Origin: Spirosoma agri
GTDB lineage: Bacteria > Bacteroidota > Bacteroidia > Cytophagales > Spirosomataceae
Assembly (NCBI RefSeq): GCF_010747415.1
Contig: NZ_JAAGNZ010000003.1
Location: 364,710 to 428,709 of the forward strand
Length of the DNA stretch: 64,000 bases
Direction of reading: 5' to 3'
Under the pieces are notes generated by a model. The model saw only the letters and a program-made list of their open reading frames with translations, did not search any database and was not told the origin of the DNA. Positions 8,637 to 17,680 of the stretch are shown here, piece after piece. The stretch's first letter is position 1, and every line of letters starts with the position of its first letter. A program made the position numbers and the translations under genes.

Positions 8637-9244
8637 TGTATTCGAAAGATATCCGTAATTACGTTGCCAGCATAGCTGTACTGGAAAATCGACCCCACTA
8701 GTGGATTAATAAGATCTATTTTGTCTCAGGTGGGAGGGTTTTCGTGAGACAGCCCTTTTTTAACATCTGTCCAATGCTATACGTAGCATACGTTATCGGG
8801 CGACAGACGATGTGTTTACCGGAAAAGGTAATTATACCAAAACACCGCTGTAGCTTAGGTTGATTATTCAGATCGTAGAGTGCCGGTTGGCCGGACCATC
8901 TGCCACGCTTGGCTTCGCAGTTCACTAAGTAAAACGACCCTATATATACCTCGTTTAACACCTCCGAAAAGTGCAGGTCATTTTCGCATCTGTCCAACCG
9001 TCGGGTGTCAATTTCGGTCTATTTTTGATCCATGAACCTCGAAACGATGATAGGCTGGGTGTAGTTTAATTCATCACTGGACCAGTTCAACTGTTTGAAC
9101 AAGTTGAACCTCAAAACGGAGAGCAGCCACCTGGATGGTAGAAGGGCCACAATAGGTGACACTTTCATCAGCATAAACAAGGGAGTTTACACTTGACATG
9201 CGGATAGCTGTGTACAATCCACGACAACGCATAGAACTGACGCC
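8637..9244. other. 608-bp intergenic region, no convincing gene
   Basis: A 93-codon minus-strand frame (8716-8997) exists, but it has no recognisable motif or start context. It also contains a hairpin (GTCTCA at 8723-8728, TGAGAC at 8745-8750) followed by a T-run. I regard it as probably non-coding. The end near 9190-9244 should hold the promoter of the AraC-type gene. Confidence 0.35.
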
Positions 9245-10135
9245 ATGAGTTATTCCACACCGATTATACCGGTTTATACGGAAGAGGAAAGTTTTTCTAA
9301 TCAAAAATTTGAGGATTTTCAGATCAACTCCTATCAGGATACTCAACCGGAACACCTCCAGCGCATCGAACCGCATGCGCACACGTACTTCGAAATTATC
9401 TGGGTGCTGGAAGGTCGGGGAATTCATACCATTGACTTTGAGAACTACTCGTTTTGTGGCCCCTGCCTGTTTCTGCTTAGCCCCAGAAACATCCATACAA
9501 TCCGGAAAGATTGTCCCACTAAAGGGGGGATATTAAAATTCGCTTCTTCTTTTTTTACCAATGCGGATGGCCAGGAGATGGCCCTACTCATCAACCATGT
9601 TTTTGACGATACCGATGTCCTACCCGTTTTACCCCTTCAAGAGGGCAGTAACGAGCTGATTGACGAAGCCTTCACGGATCTACTTAAGGCGTATCACAAC
9701 GAAGGACCTTTTAACAAAGCGATTCTATCGGCTTATTTGAAAATCCTGCTGTACAAAATCTATACACTCAAAAAGCAGCTTGTCCCGTCCGCAACGTTTT
9801 CCAACGCCGACCTGGAACGATTTCGAAGCTTTCAGCTACTGGTCGAAGAGGGGTTTATCCGTCATCATTCGGTCGCTCATTACGCCGATATGCTGCATCT
9901 GTCTACCAAATCCTTAGCGAACCTGACCCTGAAGTTCACCCGTAAACCTCCCCAGCAACTGATTCAGGAGCGATTAGTACTGCAAGCGAAACGCTACCTC
10001 TACCATAGCGGCTTATCGGTTAAGGAAATTGCCGTTCGCCTGGGCTTTGCGGATCAAGCTTACTTCAATCGCTTCTTTAAACGCAACACCAGCCTTGCCC
10101 CAAACCAGTTTCGCCAGCGTCAACGAACGGAGTGA
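9245..10135 (+). CDS. AraC-family transcriptional regulator
   Basis: A 296-residue regulator. Residues about 25-150 form a cupin-like sensory domain (PHAHTYFEIIWVLEGRG, LFLLSPRNIHTI), which in AraC relatives binds a small ligand. Residues about 190-296 form the double helix-turn-helix: first helix pair HYADMLHLSTKSLANL and the diagnostic second one SVKEIAVRLGFADQAYFNRFFKR. It reads in the same direction as the MBL-fold gene 95 bases downstream, so it may control that gene. Its ligand is unknown. Confidence 0.92.
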   Translation: MSYSTPIIPVYTEEESFSNQKFEDFQINSYQDTQPEHLQRIEPHAHTYFEIIWVLEGRGIHTIDFENYSFCGPCLFLLSPRNIHTIRKDCPTKGGILKFASSFFTNADGQEMALLINHVFDDTDVLPVLPLQEGSNELIDEAFTDLLKAYHNEGPFNKAILSAYLKILLYKIYTLKKQLVPSATFSNADLERFRSFQLLVEEGFIRHHSVAHYADMLHLSTKSLANLTLKFTRKPPQQLIQERLVLQAKRYLYHSGLSVKEIAVRLGFADQAYFNRFFKRNTSLAPNQFRQRQRTE

Positions 10136-10230
10136 TCAAAAGAGTCCGATAAAACACAAGCCTTCTTCCCGTTTGTCCATTGAATAAGGGCCGGGGTCTT
10201 CAGAGCTTTGTCGCGTAAACCTTGACGACG

Positions 10231-11124
10231 ATGCAACGAAAAACATTCCTTAAACAGACCGCTTCCCTAAGTGCCTTATCACTGGTTCAGGGTACGGTCC
10301 CTACCCGTCTCGACCGACAACAAGCCGACAGGACTAAAGAAGCAAAAGTCTGCACGACCTGCGGTACGCACTACCCGACGGGTAAGGTGGTCGAACTTTG
10401 CCCGATTTGCCTGGATGACCGGCAGTATATTCCCGACACGGGTCAAGGCTGGACGACTTCCCAGAAAATGGAAATAAGCCATAGTATCAAGATTGTTAAG
10501 CTTCAGGAGCATCTCTATGAATTGGTTATCAACCCAAAGTTTGCCATTGGTCAACGGGCCTTACTGGTTTTGTCGCCGGGCGGCAATATTCTCTGGGATT
10601 GCATACCCCTTCTGGATGAACCGACGATGGCGTTTATCCAGGGCAAAGGCGGTTTGAAAGCGATTGCTATCTCCCACCCGCATTATTACAGCAATATGTG
10701 CGACTGGGCCGAGCAGTTCAATTGCCCAGTATACATTCATCAGAGCGACGAAGTCTTTATTCATGACCGGGGTGAGTATGTCCAGTTGTGGACAGGCCAG
10801 CAGCAGCCTTTATGGGACGGCACTCGGCTGATCAATATAGGCGGCCATTTTCCAGGCAGCAGCCTGCTACACGTGCCCGCTTTATCCCCTGAGGGAACCC
10901 TGTTGGTGGGTGATACTCTGTATCTGTCGCCCAGCATGGCCCATTTTGCCCTGATGTACAGCTATCCAAACCGAATTCCGCTCCCTCTGCACGAAATCGT
11001 ACGGATAAGAAACCGTTTTGCCCAGCTTTCCTTTGATACAGTCTATGGATTTTACTCCTATCAGAACCTAACGGTGGACGTAAAAAAGATTCTCAACGAG
11101 TCCTTCCAACGGTATTACGAATAA
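10231..11124 (+). CDS. Exported MBL-fold metallo-hydrolase-like protein with an N-terminal zinc-ribbon-like motif
   Basis: A 297-residue protein. ATG 10231 is preferred to a TTG at 10222. The N-terminus MQRKTFLKQTASLSALSL resembles a Tat-type leader with RK in place of RR. After it, CTTCGTHYP and CPIC form two Cys pairs like a zinc ribbon. The rest is a metallo-beta-lactamase fold: ALLVLSPGGNILWDC, the metal motif start AISHPHYYSNM, then GGHFPGSS and LLVGDTLY. The canonical HxHxDH is reduced to HPHYYSNM, so the metal site is not standard and hydrolase activity is uncertain. The AraC regulator just upstream is a likely controller. Confidence 0.78.
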   Translation: MQRKTFLKQTASLSALSLVQGTVPTRLDRQQADRTKEAKVCTTCGTHYPTGKVVELCPICLDDRQYIPDTGQGWTTSQKMEISHSIKIVKLQEHLYELVINPKFAIGQRALLVLSPGGNILWDCIPLLDEPTMAFIQGKGGLKAIAISHPHYYSNMCDWAEQFNCPVYIHQSDEVFIHDRGEYVQLWTGQQQPLWDGTRLINIGGHFPGSSLLHVPALSPEGTLLVGDTLYLSPSMAHFALMYSYPNRIPLPLHEIVRIRNRFAQLSFDTVYGFYSYQNLTVDVKKILNESFQRYYE

Positions 11125-11361
11125 GGGCACTCCGCTCGTTTGCCCGCCTTGGCTACCCAATTCCTTATCGTATGACTGCCGCCCCCTGCTTGAGCTGCGC
11201 TGTAGAAGTTACTCTACCGGCTCTTCTCCGCTGTGCCAATTGAGCGCCGTTGTAAGCTGATGAATAGTACCAGAAACAAACGGAAAATTCCGTATTATTT
11301 GTCACGTTGTCAATTAAGTGGTTGATCATTTATTTGATAACGCGATAAATAGACTAGTCAC

Positions 11362-11919
11362 TTAGTTGACGATAGGATTTGGACGCATGCCTGCTTCGCC
11401 AAAAGCGGCTTCGCTGGGTGCCTGTACGCAACGGTAGGCTGTACCGGACAACACTGTATGGCTGGATAAAGGAGGCCATTTGTGGGCTGAGTTTACTGGT
11501 TTAGTACCTGGCAAAAGCCCCAGTTTGCCTGACGCATTGTGTTTGCGGATATTACGACGACGGTCATAGCGTTGGATCATGGTCGTAGTACGGTGTTTGG
11601 TCTGATTCATCACTTCCAGATCATCCGCTTCGTTCGCTTTCGCAATGGTGACAAAACTAGCCCGCAAGGAGTGGGCCGTGAACGGTTAGCCCAATTGTTG
11701 CTGGACTAATAGATTGACCCACTCGTCCGACAGCCGATCACTGGTCACTCGTTCTCCTTTCCGAATCCGGACAAACAAAGGCCCTTCCGCCCGGCCAATG
11801 ACCGACAGCCAAGCTTGCAGAGCTGTGAGGGGGCAATATTCAGGCTCGGTGGCATAGGCCACCGCTTTCTCTTCGACTTCCCCAAACTGATTGGTTTTGG
11901 AGCGGTCCAGCCATAAGGT
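11362..11919 (-). pseudogene. Broken tyrosine recombinase (phage-type integrase) C-terminal half
   Basis: Read on the minus strand, the translation starts abruptly near 11919 (LWLDRSKTNQFGEVEEKAVAY) and continues through PLTALQAWL and GPLFVRI to NLLVQQQLG. It then meets a TAA at 11686-11688 before PFTAHSLRASFVTIA, MNQTKHRTTTMIQRY and NASGKLGL. HSLRASF and the Tyr in MIQRYDRR are the catalytic box 2 of tyrosine recombinases. The N-terminal half is missing and the stop is in-frame, so this is a dead integrase, a trace of a former mobile element. The 237 bp up to the MBL gene hold only imperfect inverted repeats. Confidence 0.85.
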
Positions 11920-12489
11920 TTATGTTGCCTTAGTTTTAAGCAGTTTCATTTTCATCGGATTTTACGGCGTTGCTGTTTTACGGGAATTCGTCATTCTTTT
12001 CCTGGGCTTCAGTGAGAAAGTAAATAGATTGCTATTCTACGATTATGGAAATGGCCTGTTCGGTTTACTGCTCTTAGCCCTGATCACTCTTTTTATTGGA
12101 AGATATCGCCTAAAAATGGATTACTATTTGCAATGGAGTGGTACTACTGCTTATAACTTACCTTTTTTAAAAGGTGGATTTATTACCGGAATAGTACTTG
12201 CGCAATTCCAGTACTAAATGTAGCGTCAACGGGACAAAAATTCAGTCCTAAAGTTGACGTTTATCGCTGCGGTATAAATGGTATAACCAACTGATATGAA
12301 GAAGTAATTTGTCGAGGGCTGCTCTTGGCTTGTTGCGTTAAATACTGGAATAGACTATCGGCAGTCGTCTGGATGTCAGTGGTGTTCGGCTTAGCCCACG
12401 GATTAACTGAGAAAAGTATTGCCCTTGCCTTGGGAGCTGGTCTGATGGCTTGGGTCGTGCTAAAGGCCAAAAGTTTGTGGGCGGGTTAG
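11920..12489 (+). pseudogene. Decayed CPBP-family intramembrane protease
   Basis: Hydrophobic coding remains begin exactly where the integrase remnant ends (VYVALVLSSFIFIGFYGVAV) and run to a stop near 12215. In another frame the sequence goes on (PVLNVASTGQKFSPKVDVY), meets a TGA at 12292, then reads EEVICRGLLL and WMSVVFGLAHGLTEK. EExxxRG and the later FGLAHG are the two conserved active-site motifs of CPBP (CAAX-like) membrane proteases. At least one frameshift and one stop make it inactive. An imperfect hairpin (CGTCAAC 12224-12230, GTTGACG 12253-12259) lies inside it. Confidence 0.6.
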
Positions 12490-12764
12490 ACCAGCCATCA
12501 GCTGACCGACATGATTGTCGATACTTTTTTACCCTAGCTAGCTGGTGTTGCCAAATCGCAAATTCGATGGAGAAGTCGTTCACAAATAAAAGCGTTTTTG
12601 TGGATGACTTCAAACACATAATTAATTGTATTTATTCAAGATACAAATAATACACTAATAGCTAAATTCAACGATAACTAACTAGTACATTTCTACTAAC
12701 AGGTGTCATGCCTGTAACACATGACAGGCTACAGTGACGCTGACTGACCAATCAGCAACTATCA

Positions 12765-12856
12765 AAATCGTCGCGTCAGCACTCCGGCAAAACGATCGTG
12801 TAATTGAATAGTACAACTATTAAATCATTTGTACCTGAGTGCTGACGCGACGATTT
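12765..12856. repeat. 92-bp element with perfect 20-bp terminal inverted repeats
   Basis: AAATCGTCGCGTCAGCACTC at 12765-12784 is exactly the reverse complement of 12837-12856. A 52-bp AT-rich centre contains a second small palindrome around AATAGTACAACTATT. It lies in the 387-bp gap between the decayed protease and the end of the molybdenum enzyme operon. It could be a miniature inverted-repeat element or an elaborate terminator for the minus-strand operon, whose stop is 20 bp away. No target-site duplication is obvious. Confidence 0.65.
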
Positions 12857-12876
12857 ATTGGTACTTACCCCCGTTT

Positions 12877-15159
12877 TCATACCAATTTATCGGGTGTCAA
12901 AGGAAGATCCCGTAGTCGTTTGCCCGTTGCGTTGAACACGGCGTTGGCAATAGCGGCTGCCACACCGGTGATACCAATCTCCCCAATACCCCGGGCCCCA
13001 ATGGGTGAAATATGAGGATCGGCTTTCCCAATAAAATGGACATCGATGGGCGGCACATCCAGGTTGACAGGCACGTGATAATCGGCCAGGGTTCGCACGA
13101 CCGGGCTGCCCCAGCGTTTATCGTACTCCGTGGCTTCCATCAAGGCGGCACCAATGCCAAAAATGACCCCACCAATGATTTGAGAACGGGCCGTTTTTTC
13201 ATTCATGATACGACCCACGTCCTGGACGCTGGTGAACCGTTTCACCCGGATGGTTCCCAAATCCTCATCCACCCACACCTCGGCAAACTGGGCACCAAAC
13301 GAATGAAACGCATAGTGTTTACTATCACTGTTCTGTTCGGCTGGAATCTGCTGGGGTGTACACAAGGCACTGGGAACGGTAAGACCCGCACCGGAAACCG
13401 GCAGGGTGGTCGCACAGGCTTCCACTTCAGTCCGCTTGGCACGGCTCATGATGTCGGCATAGGAATCCGTCTTCCGCTCGTCGCCAATGAGAACGAGTTT
13501 ACCATCGGCGTAACCGATCTCGTCCGGTTTATGGCCATGGAGTTTAGACGAGGAGTCGGCGATCGCCAGCGCTGCGAGCTCTTTTCTCAACAAAACGCAG
13601 GCTTCCATCGCAGCCGGATGAATGCTGGCTGTCGTTTGAGAACCACCAGCCAGCGGTGCCGCCGGCAAACTGGAATCACCGATCTTTACCTGAATCCGGT
13701 TTACTGGTACGCCCAGCGCATCAGCCGCTGTCTGCGCCAGGACGGTATAGGTTCCGGTCCCAATGTCGATCGAGGCCGTCATCACCGTGACATCACCTTT
13801 CGCGGTCATGGATACCTTGACCGAAGCCGCACTTCGGCCACCGGGATACGTAGCGGTCGCCATGCCGTAACCTACCAGGTAGTTGCCACTTCGCTTCTGT
13901 CTGGGTTCCATACTGCGGGCCGACCAGCCAAATTTCTCGGCACCAATCCGGTAACAGTCAACCAGGAACTCGCTGGAAAAGTCATGCCCATTCATCGGGT
14001 CCTGAGTAGTATGGTTGGCGATTCGAAACGCCACTGGGTCCATCTTGAGTTGATAGGCCATCTCATCCATCGCGGACTCCAGGGCAAAAGTGCCTGGCGT
14101 CTCGCCGGGCGCGCGCATGAAGGTTGGTGTGCCCCGGTTCAGTTTGGCTACGTTATAGGTAACTTCGCGCACCGGCGCTTTGTACAGGACCAGTGACTGC
14201 TTGCCACTCGGTTCGAAGAACTCGGTCAGGTTATTGTAGGTATCGGTATGATGCCGAATCGCCTTCAACGTCCCGGCCGTATCCGCACCCAGGGACACGC
14301 GCTGGATCGTGGCGGCCCGATGTCCGACGTTGGTCTGCATCATCTGGCGGGTAAGGGCCAGTTTGACCGGGCGACCCGCGGCCTTAGCGGCCATCGCGAC
14401 CAGAAGGGCATGAAGCCAGAGTCCTTTGCTGCCAAAGCCGCCACCCACAAAAGGAGCGATCACGCGGACATTCTCCGGCTGTAGACCCAGAAAATAAGCC
14501 GCGATGGCGCCGGTGAGGCCCACGCCCTGGGTAGCATCGTATAAAGTTAGCTTGTCCCTTCCTTCCCAAACGGCCACGGTTGCGTGTGGCTCCATCGGAT
14601 GATGGTGCTCGACCGGGGTCGAATAGGTATGATCCACGCGGTGGGCCGACGTAGCAAGCGGGGTCGCTGCCTTACCCCCATTCACCTGGGCTTCCTCTCC
14701 CATGAACTTCGTTGGTTTCTTACTGTTGGGCAGCTCCGTCTTCAAATCAGTTGCCGCTTTCTCCACGGCATAACGCACCTTGAGTTTATAAGCAGCCGCG
14801 CGGGCCTGTTCGTAACTCTGGGCCACCACCACGGCGATAAACTGTCCGGGGTAATGCACCTGGTTATCCTGCAAGGGCGGTAGGTTCTCCCCCAGGAACG
14901 CGGCACCGGCCTCCGCTTGCGCGGGCATATCGAGCGGTTTTAGCTTTACGGCATTTTTATAGCTGACCACGCTGATCACGCCAGGTTCTTTCTTTAGGGC
15001 CGCGTCATCTAAAGCGGTAATCCGTCCTTTAGCAATCGTGGCCCGTACGGGAAACGCATAGGCCATATTTGGCTGGTTGAATTCCGCAGAATACGTTGCC
15101 TTGCCCGTCACCTTCAGGTGGCCATCGATGCGACTGATTGGTTTGCCGGTTTCACTCAT
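12877..15159 (-). CDS. paoC: Aldehyde oxidoreductase molybdopterin-binding subunit (PaoC type)
   Basis: Large subunit of a xanthine-oxidase-family molybdenum hydroxylase, 760 residues from ATG 15159. That start is chosen because AAGGAG lies 8 bases upstream, a rare clear Shine-Dalgarno here; a TTG at 15204 is the alternative. It starts with SRIDGHLKVTGKATYSAE, the usual entry of this family, carries PFVGGGFGSKG at the molybdopterin site and MRAPGETPG, and ends with PIGARGIGEIGITG, which contains the catalytic Glu. Such enzymes oxidise aromatic and other aldehydes to acids. It is the last gene of a minus-strand operon in the order iron-sulfur, FAD, molybdenum subunit, as in E. coli paoABC. Confidence 0.93.
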   Translation of the reverse strand: MSETGKPISRIDGHLKVTGKATYSAEFNQPNMAYAFPVRATIAKGRITALDDAALKKEPGVISVVSYKNAVKLKPLDMPAQAEAGAAFLGENLPPLQDNQVHYPGQFIAVVVAQSYEQARAAAYKLKVRYAVEKAATDLKTELPNSKKPTKFMGEEAQVNGGKAATPLATSAHRVDHTYSTPVEHHHPMEPHATVAVWEGRDKLTLYDATQGVGLTGAIAAYFLGLQPENVRVIAPFVGGGFGSKGLWLHALLVAMAAKAAGRPVKLALTRQMMQTNVGHRAATIQRVSLGADTAGTLKAIRHHTDTYNNLTEFFEPSGKQSLVLYKAPVREVTYNVAKLNRGTPTFMRAPGETPGTFALESAMDEMAYQLKMDPVAFRIANHTTQDPMNGHDFSSEFLVDCYRIGAEKFGWSARSMEPRQKRSGNYLVGYGMATATYPGGRSAASVKVSMTAKGDVTVMTASIDIGTGTYTVLAQTAADALGVPVNRIQVKIGDSSLPAAPLAGGSQTTASIHPAAMEACVLLRKELAALAIADSSSKLHGHKPDEIGYADGKLVLIGDERKTDSYADIMSRAKRTEVEACATTLPVSGAGLTVPSALCTPQQIPAEQNSDSKHYAFHSFGAQFAEVWVDEDLGTIRVKRFTSVQDVGRIMNEKTARSQIIGGVIFGIGAALMEATEYDKRWGSPVVRTLADYHVPVNLDVPPIDVHFIGKADPHISPIGARGIGEIGITGVAAAIANAVFNATGKRLRDLPLTPDKLV

Positions 15160-15213
15160 AATCTGACTCCTTCTCTGTTGAACGATAGTACTTTTCCAAT
15201 CCACTACCGGTGG

Positions 15214-16218
15214 CTAGCCGTCAAGCCCGTACACCCCACCCTGCATAGCCCCCTGCAAGGCCCTCGTAATGGCTTTCCTGGCCATCGCTACTTTAAACTT
15301 GTTGTGTTCTAGGGGTTTAGCATTTTTAAGTTCGGCTTCGGCGGCTGCCTGGAAGTTAGCCTCTGTGGCTTCTTTGCCGATCAGCCATTTTTCAGCGATC
15401 AATGCCCGCCAGGGTTTATGCGCCACACCGCCCAGGGCAATCCGAACTTGTTTAATCTGGTTTCCGTCCAGTGCCAGGGCCGCTGCCACGGAAACCAGCG
15501 CAAACGCATAGGATGAGCGTTCCCGGATCTTCAGATAATAGGAACGTTCGGAAAAACCATTGGTCGGTAAGTCAATCGAGGTAATTAATTCGCCTGGTTG
15601 CAGATTATTATCTTTTTCGGGATTCTCACCTGGCAGACGGTGGTAATCAGCAAATTGTATTGTGCGTTTGGCGTTGTTTTTACCTTCCACCTGCACCACC
15701 GCATCAAGCGCTGCCAGCGCTACGGCCATGTCCGATGGATAAACCGCGACGCATTTTTCAGACCATCCGAATATCGCATGGTTACGGTTGACGCCTTTTA
15801 AAGCACCACAACCGGAACCTGGTTCGCGTTTATTACAGGGTAGGTTTACATCATAGAAATACGTACAGCGCGTGCGCTGGTTTAGGTTGCCTCCATTGGT
15901 CGCCATATTTCGAATCTGTGCACTAGCACCGGCCAGGATGGCCATGGAGAGCAGCGGGTAGTTTGTACGAATCAGTTCGTGATTAGCTGTGAGTGCGTTA
16001 GTCGCCGAGCCGCCAATGGTTACGCCTGTTGCGATCTTTTCAATATTGGCGTGTTTCAGCCGGGTAATATCCACCAGCTCAGAAGGATGCATTACATCTT
16101 CTTTCATCAGATCAACCAGGTTCGTTCCGCCACCAAGGAATTTGGCATTGGGATTCGCCGATACAAGGGTAATCGCCGTGGCCGGATCACCAGCCTTCGA
16201 AAATTTGAATGGTCTCAT
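15214..16218 (-). CDS. paoB: Aldehyde oxidoreductase FAD-binding subunit (PaoB type)
   Basis: A 334-residue FAD-binding subunit of the CO dehydrogenase/xanthine dehydrogenase medium-subunit family. ATG 16218 gives the standard beginning MRPFKFSKAGDP; a longer frame upstream overlaps the preceding gene and is rejected. FLGGGTNLVDLMKEDV and NMATNGGNLNQRTRCTYF match the two FAD-binding loops. CNKREPGSGCGA supplies cysteines that, in the PaoB subgroup, hold an extra 4Fe-4S cluster. It passes electrons from the 2Fe-2S subunit. Spacing is 22 bases from the upstream and 54 bases to the downstream subunit gene. Confidence 0.93.
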   Translation of the reverse strand: MRPFKFSKAGDPATAITLVSANPNAKFLGGGTNLVDLMKEDVMHPSELVDITRLKHANIEKIATGVTIGGSATNALTANHELIRTNYPLLSMAILAGASAQIRNMATNGGNLNQRTRCTYFYDVNLPCNKREPGSGCGALKGVNRNHAIFGWSEKCVAVYPSDMAVALAALDAVVQVEGKNNAKRTIQFADYHRLPGENPEKDNNLQPGELITSIDLPTNGFSERSYYLKIRERSSYAFALVSVAAALALDGNQIKQVRIALGGVAHKPWRALIAEKWLIGKEATEANFQAAAEAELKNAKPLEHNKFKVAMARKAITRALQGAMQGGVYGLDG

Positions 16219-16240
16219 GGTTGACGAGTGCTTAATTGAA

Positions 16241-17050
16241 TCAAATCGTGCCGTCCGCAAATTGCCAAACCTGAGCCACGGCCTTGTCGCCATGCACTTC
16301 GCGAATGGCATCCACAATATTGGGGTAGGCCCCGCAGCGGCAAATATTTCCCGACATCCGTTCCCGAATTTCTTCATCGGAGAGTTTCACGGGCTTAGCC
16401 GTTTGGCGCACATTCCGGGTGACATAGCTGGCTTCGCCATTCTTAGCCTCACTCATCAGGGCAACCGCCGAACAGATCTGCCCGGGTGTACAATAGCCAC
16501 ACTGAAATCCATCATGTTTAATAAATGCAGTTTGCATCGGATGAAGCCGACCCGTCGGACCGTTGTCGCCATCAGCTAAGCCTTCGATGGTTGTCACGGC
16601 CTTGTCCTCGCAGGTGGCGGCCAGGGTTAAGCAGGACAGGACACGCCGACCATCAAGTAGCACCGTGCAGGCACCACACTGACCATGATCGCACCCCTTC
16701 TTAGAACCCGTCAGCGCCAGGCGCTCCCGCAGGGCATCCAGTAAGGTCATGCGTGAATCCACTAACAGTTTCTGCGTACGACCATTTATTTGGAGGGCTA
16801 CGTTGATACCATTCTCTATTCCTGTCGGGGGAGGGGGAAGAGGTGCTCCGGCGGTGGTTCGGGCCATTAGTTGCTCAATACCCAGTAAATGGGTAGCCAG
16901 TAAGCTAGTACCGGTAAAGGTGATGAGCTTCAGAAAATGACGTCGCTTCAAGCCTGAGGTAATGATCTCACTCATGTCATCGGGCAGGAGCTCTTCAAGA
17001 GCCTTGCGCTCGGCGTCGGTCAGATCCGGAAACTTGGGCTGGTCTTCCAT
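16241..17050 (-). CDS. paoA: Aldehyde oxidoreductase 2Fe-2S subunit with Tat signal (PaoA type)
   Basis: A 269-residue iron-sulfur subunit. A twin-arginine motif KRRHFLK (Arg 36-37) precedes a hydrophobic stretch, so the assembled complex should be exported folded by Tat, as with E. coli PaoABC. The plant-type ferredoxin half has GCDHGQCGACTV and the all-helical half has CGYCTPGQ and GNICRCGAYPN, giving the eight cysteines for two 2Fe-2S clusters. It carries a longer pre-Tat N-terminus (about 35 residues) than usual. It is first in the operon; the promoter should lie within 17051-17150. Confidence 0.93.
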   Translation of the reverse strand: MEDQPKFPDLTDAERKALEELLPDDMSEIITSGLKRRHFLKLITFTGTSLLATHLLGIEQLMARTTAGAPLPPPPTGIENGINVALQINGRTQKLLVDSRMTLLDALRERLALTGSKKGCDHGQCGACTVLLDGRRVLSCLTLAATCEDKAVTTIEGLADGDNGPTGRLHPMQTAFIKHDGFQCGYCTPGQICSAVALMSEAKNGEASYVTRNVRQTAKPVKLSDEEIRERMSGNICRCGAYPNIVDAIREVHGDKAVAQVWQFADGTI

Positions 17051-17680
17051 GCTATCTGTTTGAAGGTTATTCTAAAGGTAAGCGTTTAAACCATGACTTG
17101 TTTTAATTTCGGCGATAGACTTTTCAGGCAACGATAAAGCTTTTTATGGCTGAATACCAACAGCAAATTTTTTGTAGAGTATCAAGACCCAGTTCAATAC
17201 CAAGTCCATACATAAATCCATGAACATGTAAATAGTCAAAGTAGTATTTTACTGTTATGCTGGGTATAATACAGGCATTAGGCTTCCCATTAAGCTATTT
17301 GTACGTTTCATTGTGATCGTGCGAAAAAGATACCCCTCAATGTAACCTAAATTTAAAATATATAAACCTTGGTTACATTAAGGGTTTTAGTGAGTATCAA
17401 CGATAATCTATAGTAAGTAATATAAATAGTCCCACTAAAGGTCTCTTTCGATACGTCAATGCAATGAAACAGTAAAAAAGCTGAACGAATAAAAGGAAGA
17501 CAAGACATTGTTCCAGAGGCTACCATTGATAAACTCACCAAGCTTAAAACTCGCTGGGTCTACGATTACACGGTTCACATGAACTAACAGTACAGATTAG
17601 CCGAGGCAGTTCGTTAATCGCTTTGGTGGTCGACCGACGGAATATTCCGGCAGAACTTACTAATCGTTCAATAAACCGAA
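17051..17680. other. 630-bp AT-rich intergenic region with a possible gene remnant
   Basis: The region contains the presumed promoter of the aldehyde oxidoreductase operon. In the plus strand, a short open stretch around 17480-17585 (ATIDKLTKLKTRWVYDYTVH then stop) looks like the tail of a lost gene, but no family is recognised. Small frames on the minus strand are not credible. Confidence 0.3.

Noticed and set aside
8716..8997. 93-codon minus-strand gene
   Set aside because: No recognisable sequence pattern, and a hairpin with T-run lies inside it; more likely intergenic.
9193..9218. TTGACA...TACAAT promoter before the AraC-type gene
   Set aside because: The spacing is only 14 bases and Bacteroidota use different promoter boxes, so the resemblance is probably chance.
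13012..14196. 394-codon open frame on the plus strand
   Set aside because: It is antisense to the well-supported molybdopterin subunit gene, and its translation has no motif. GC-rich genes commonly leave such long opposite frames.
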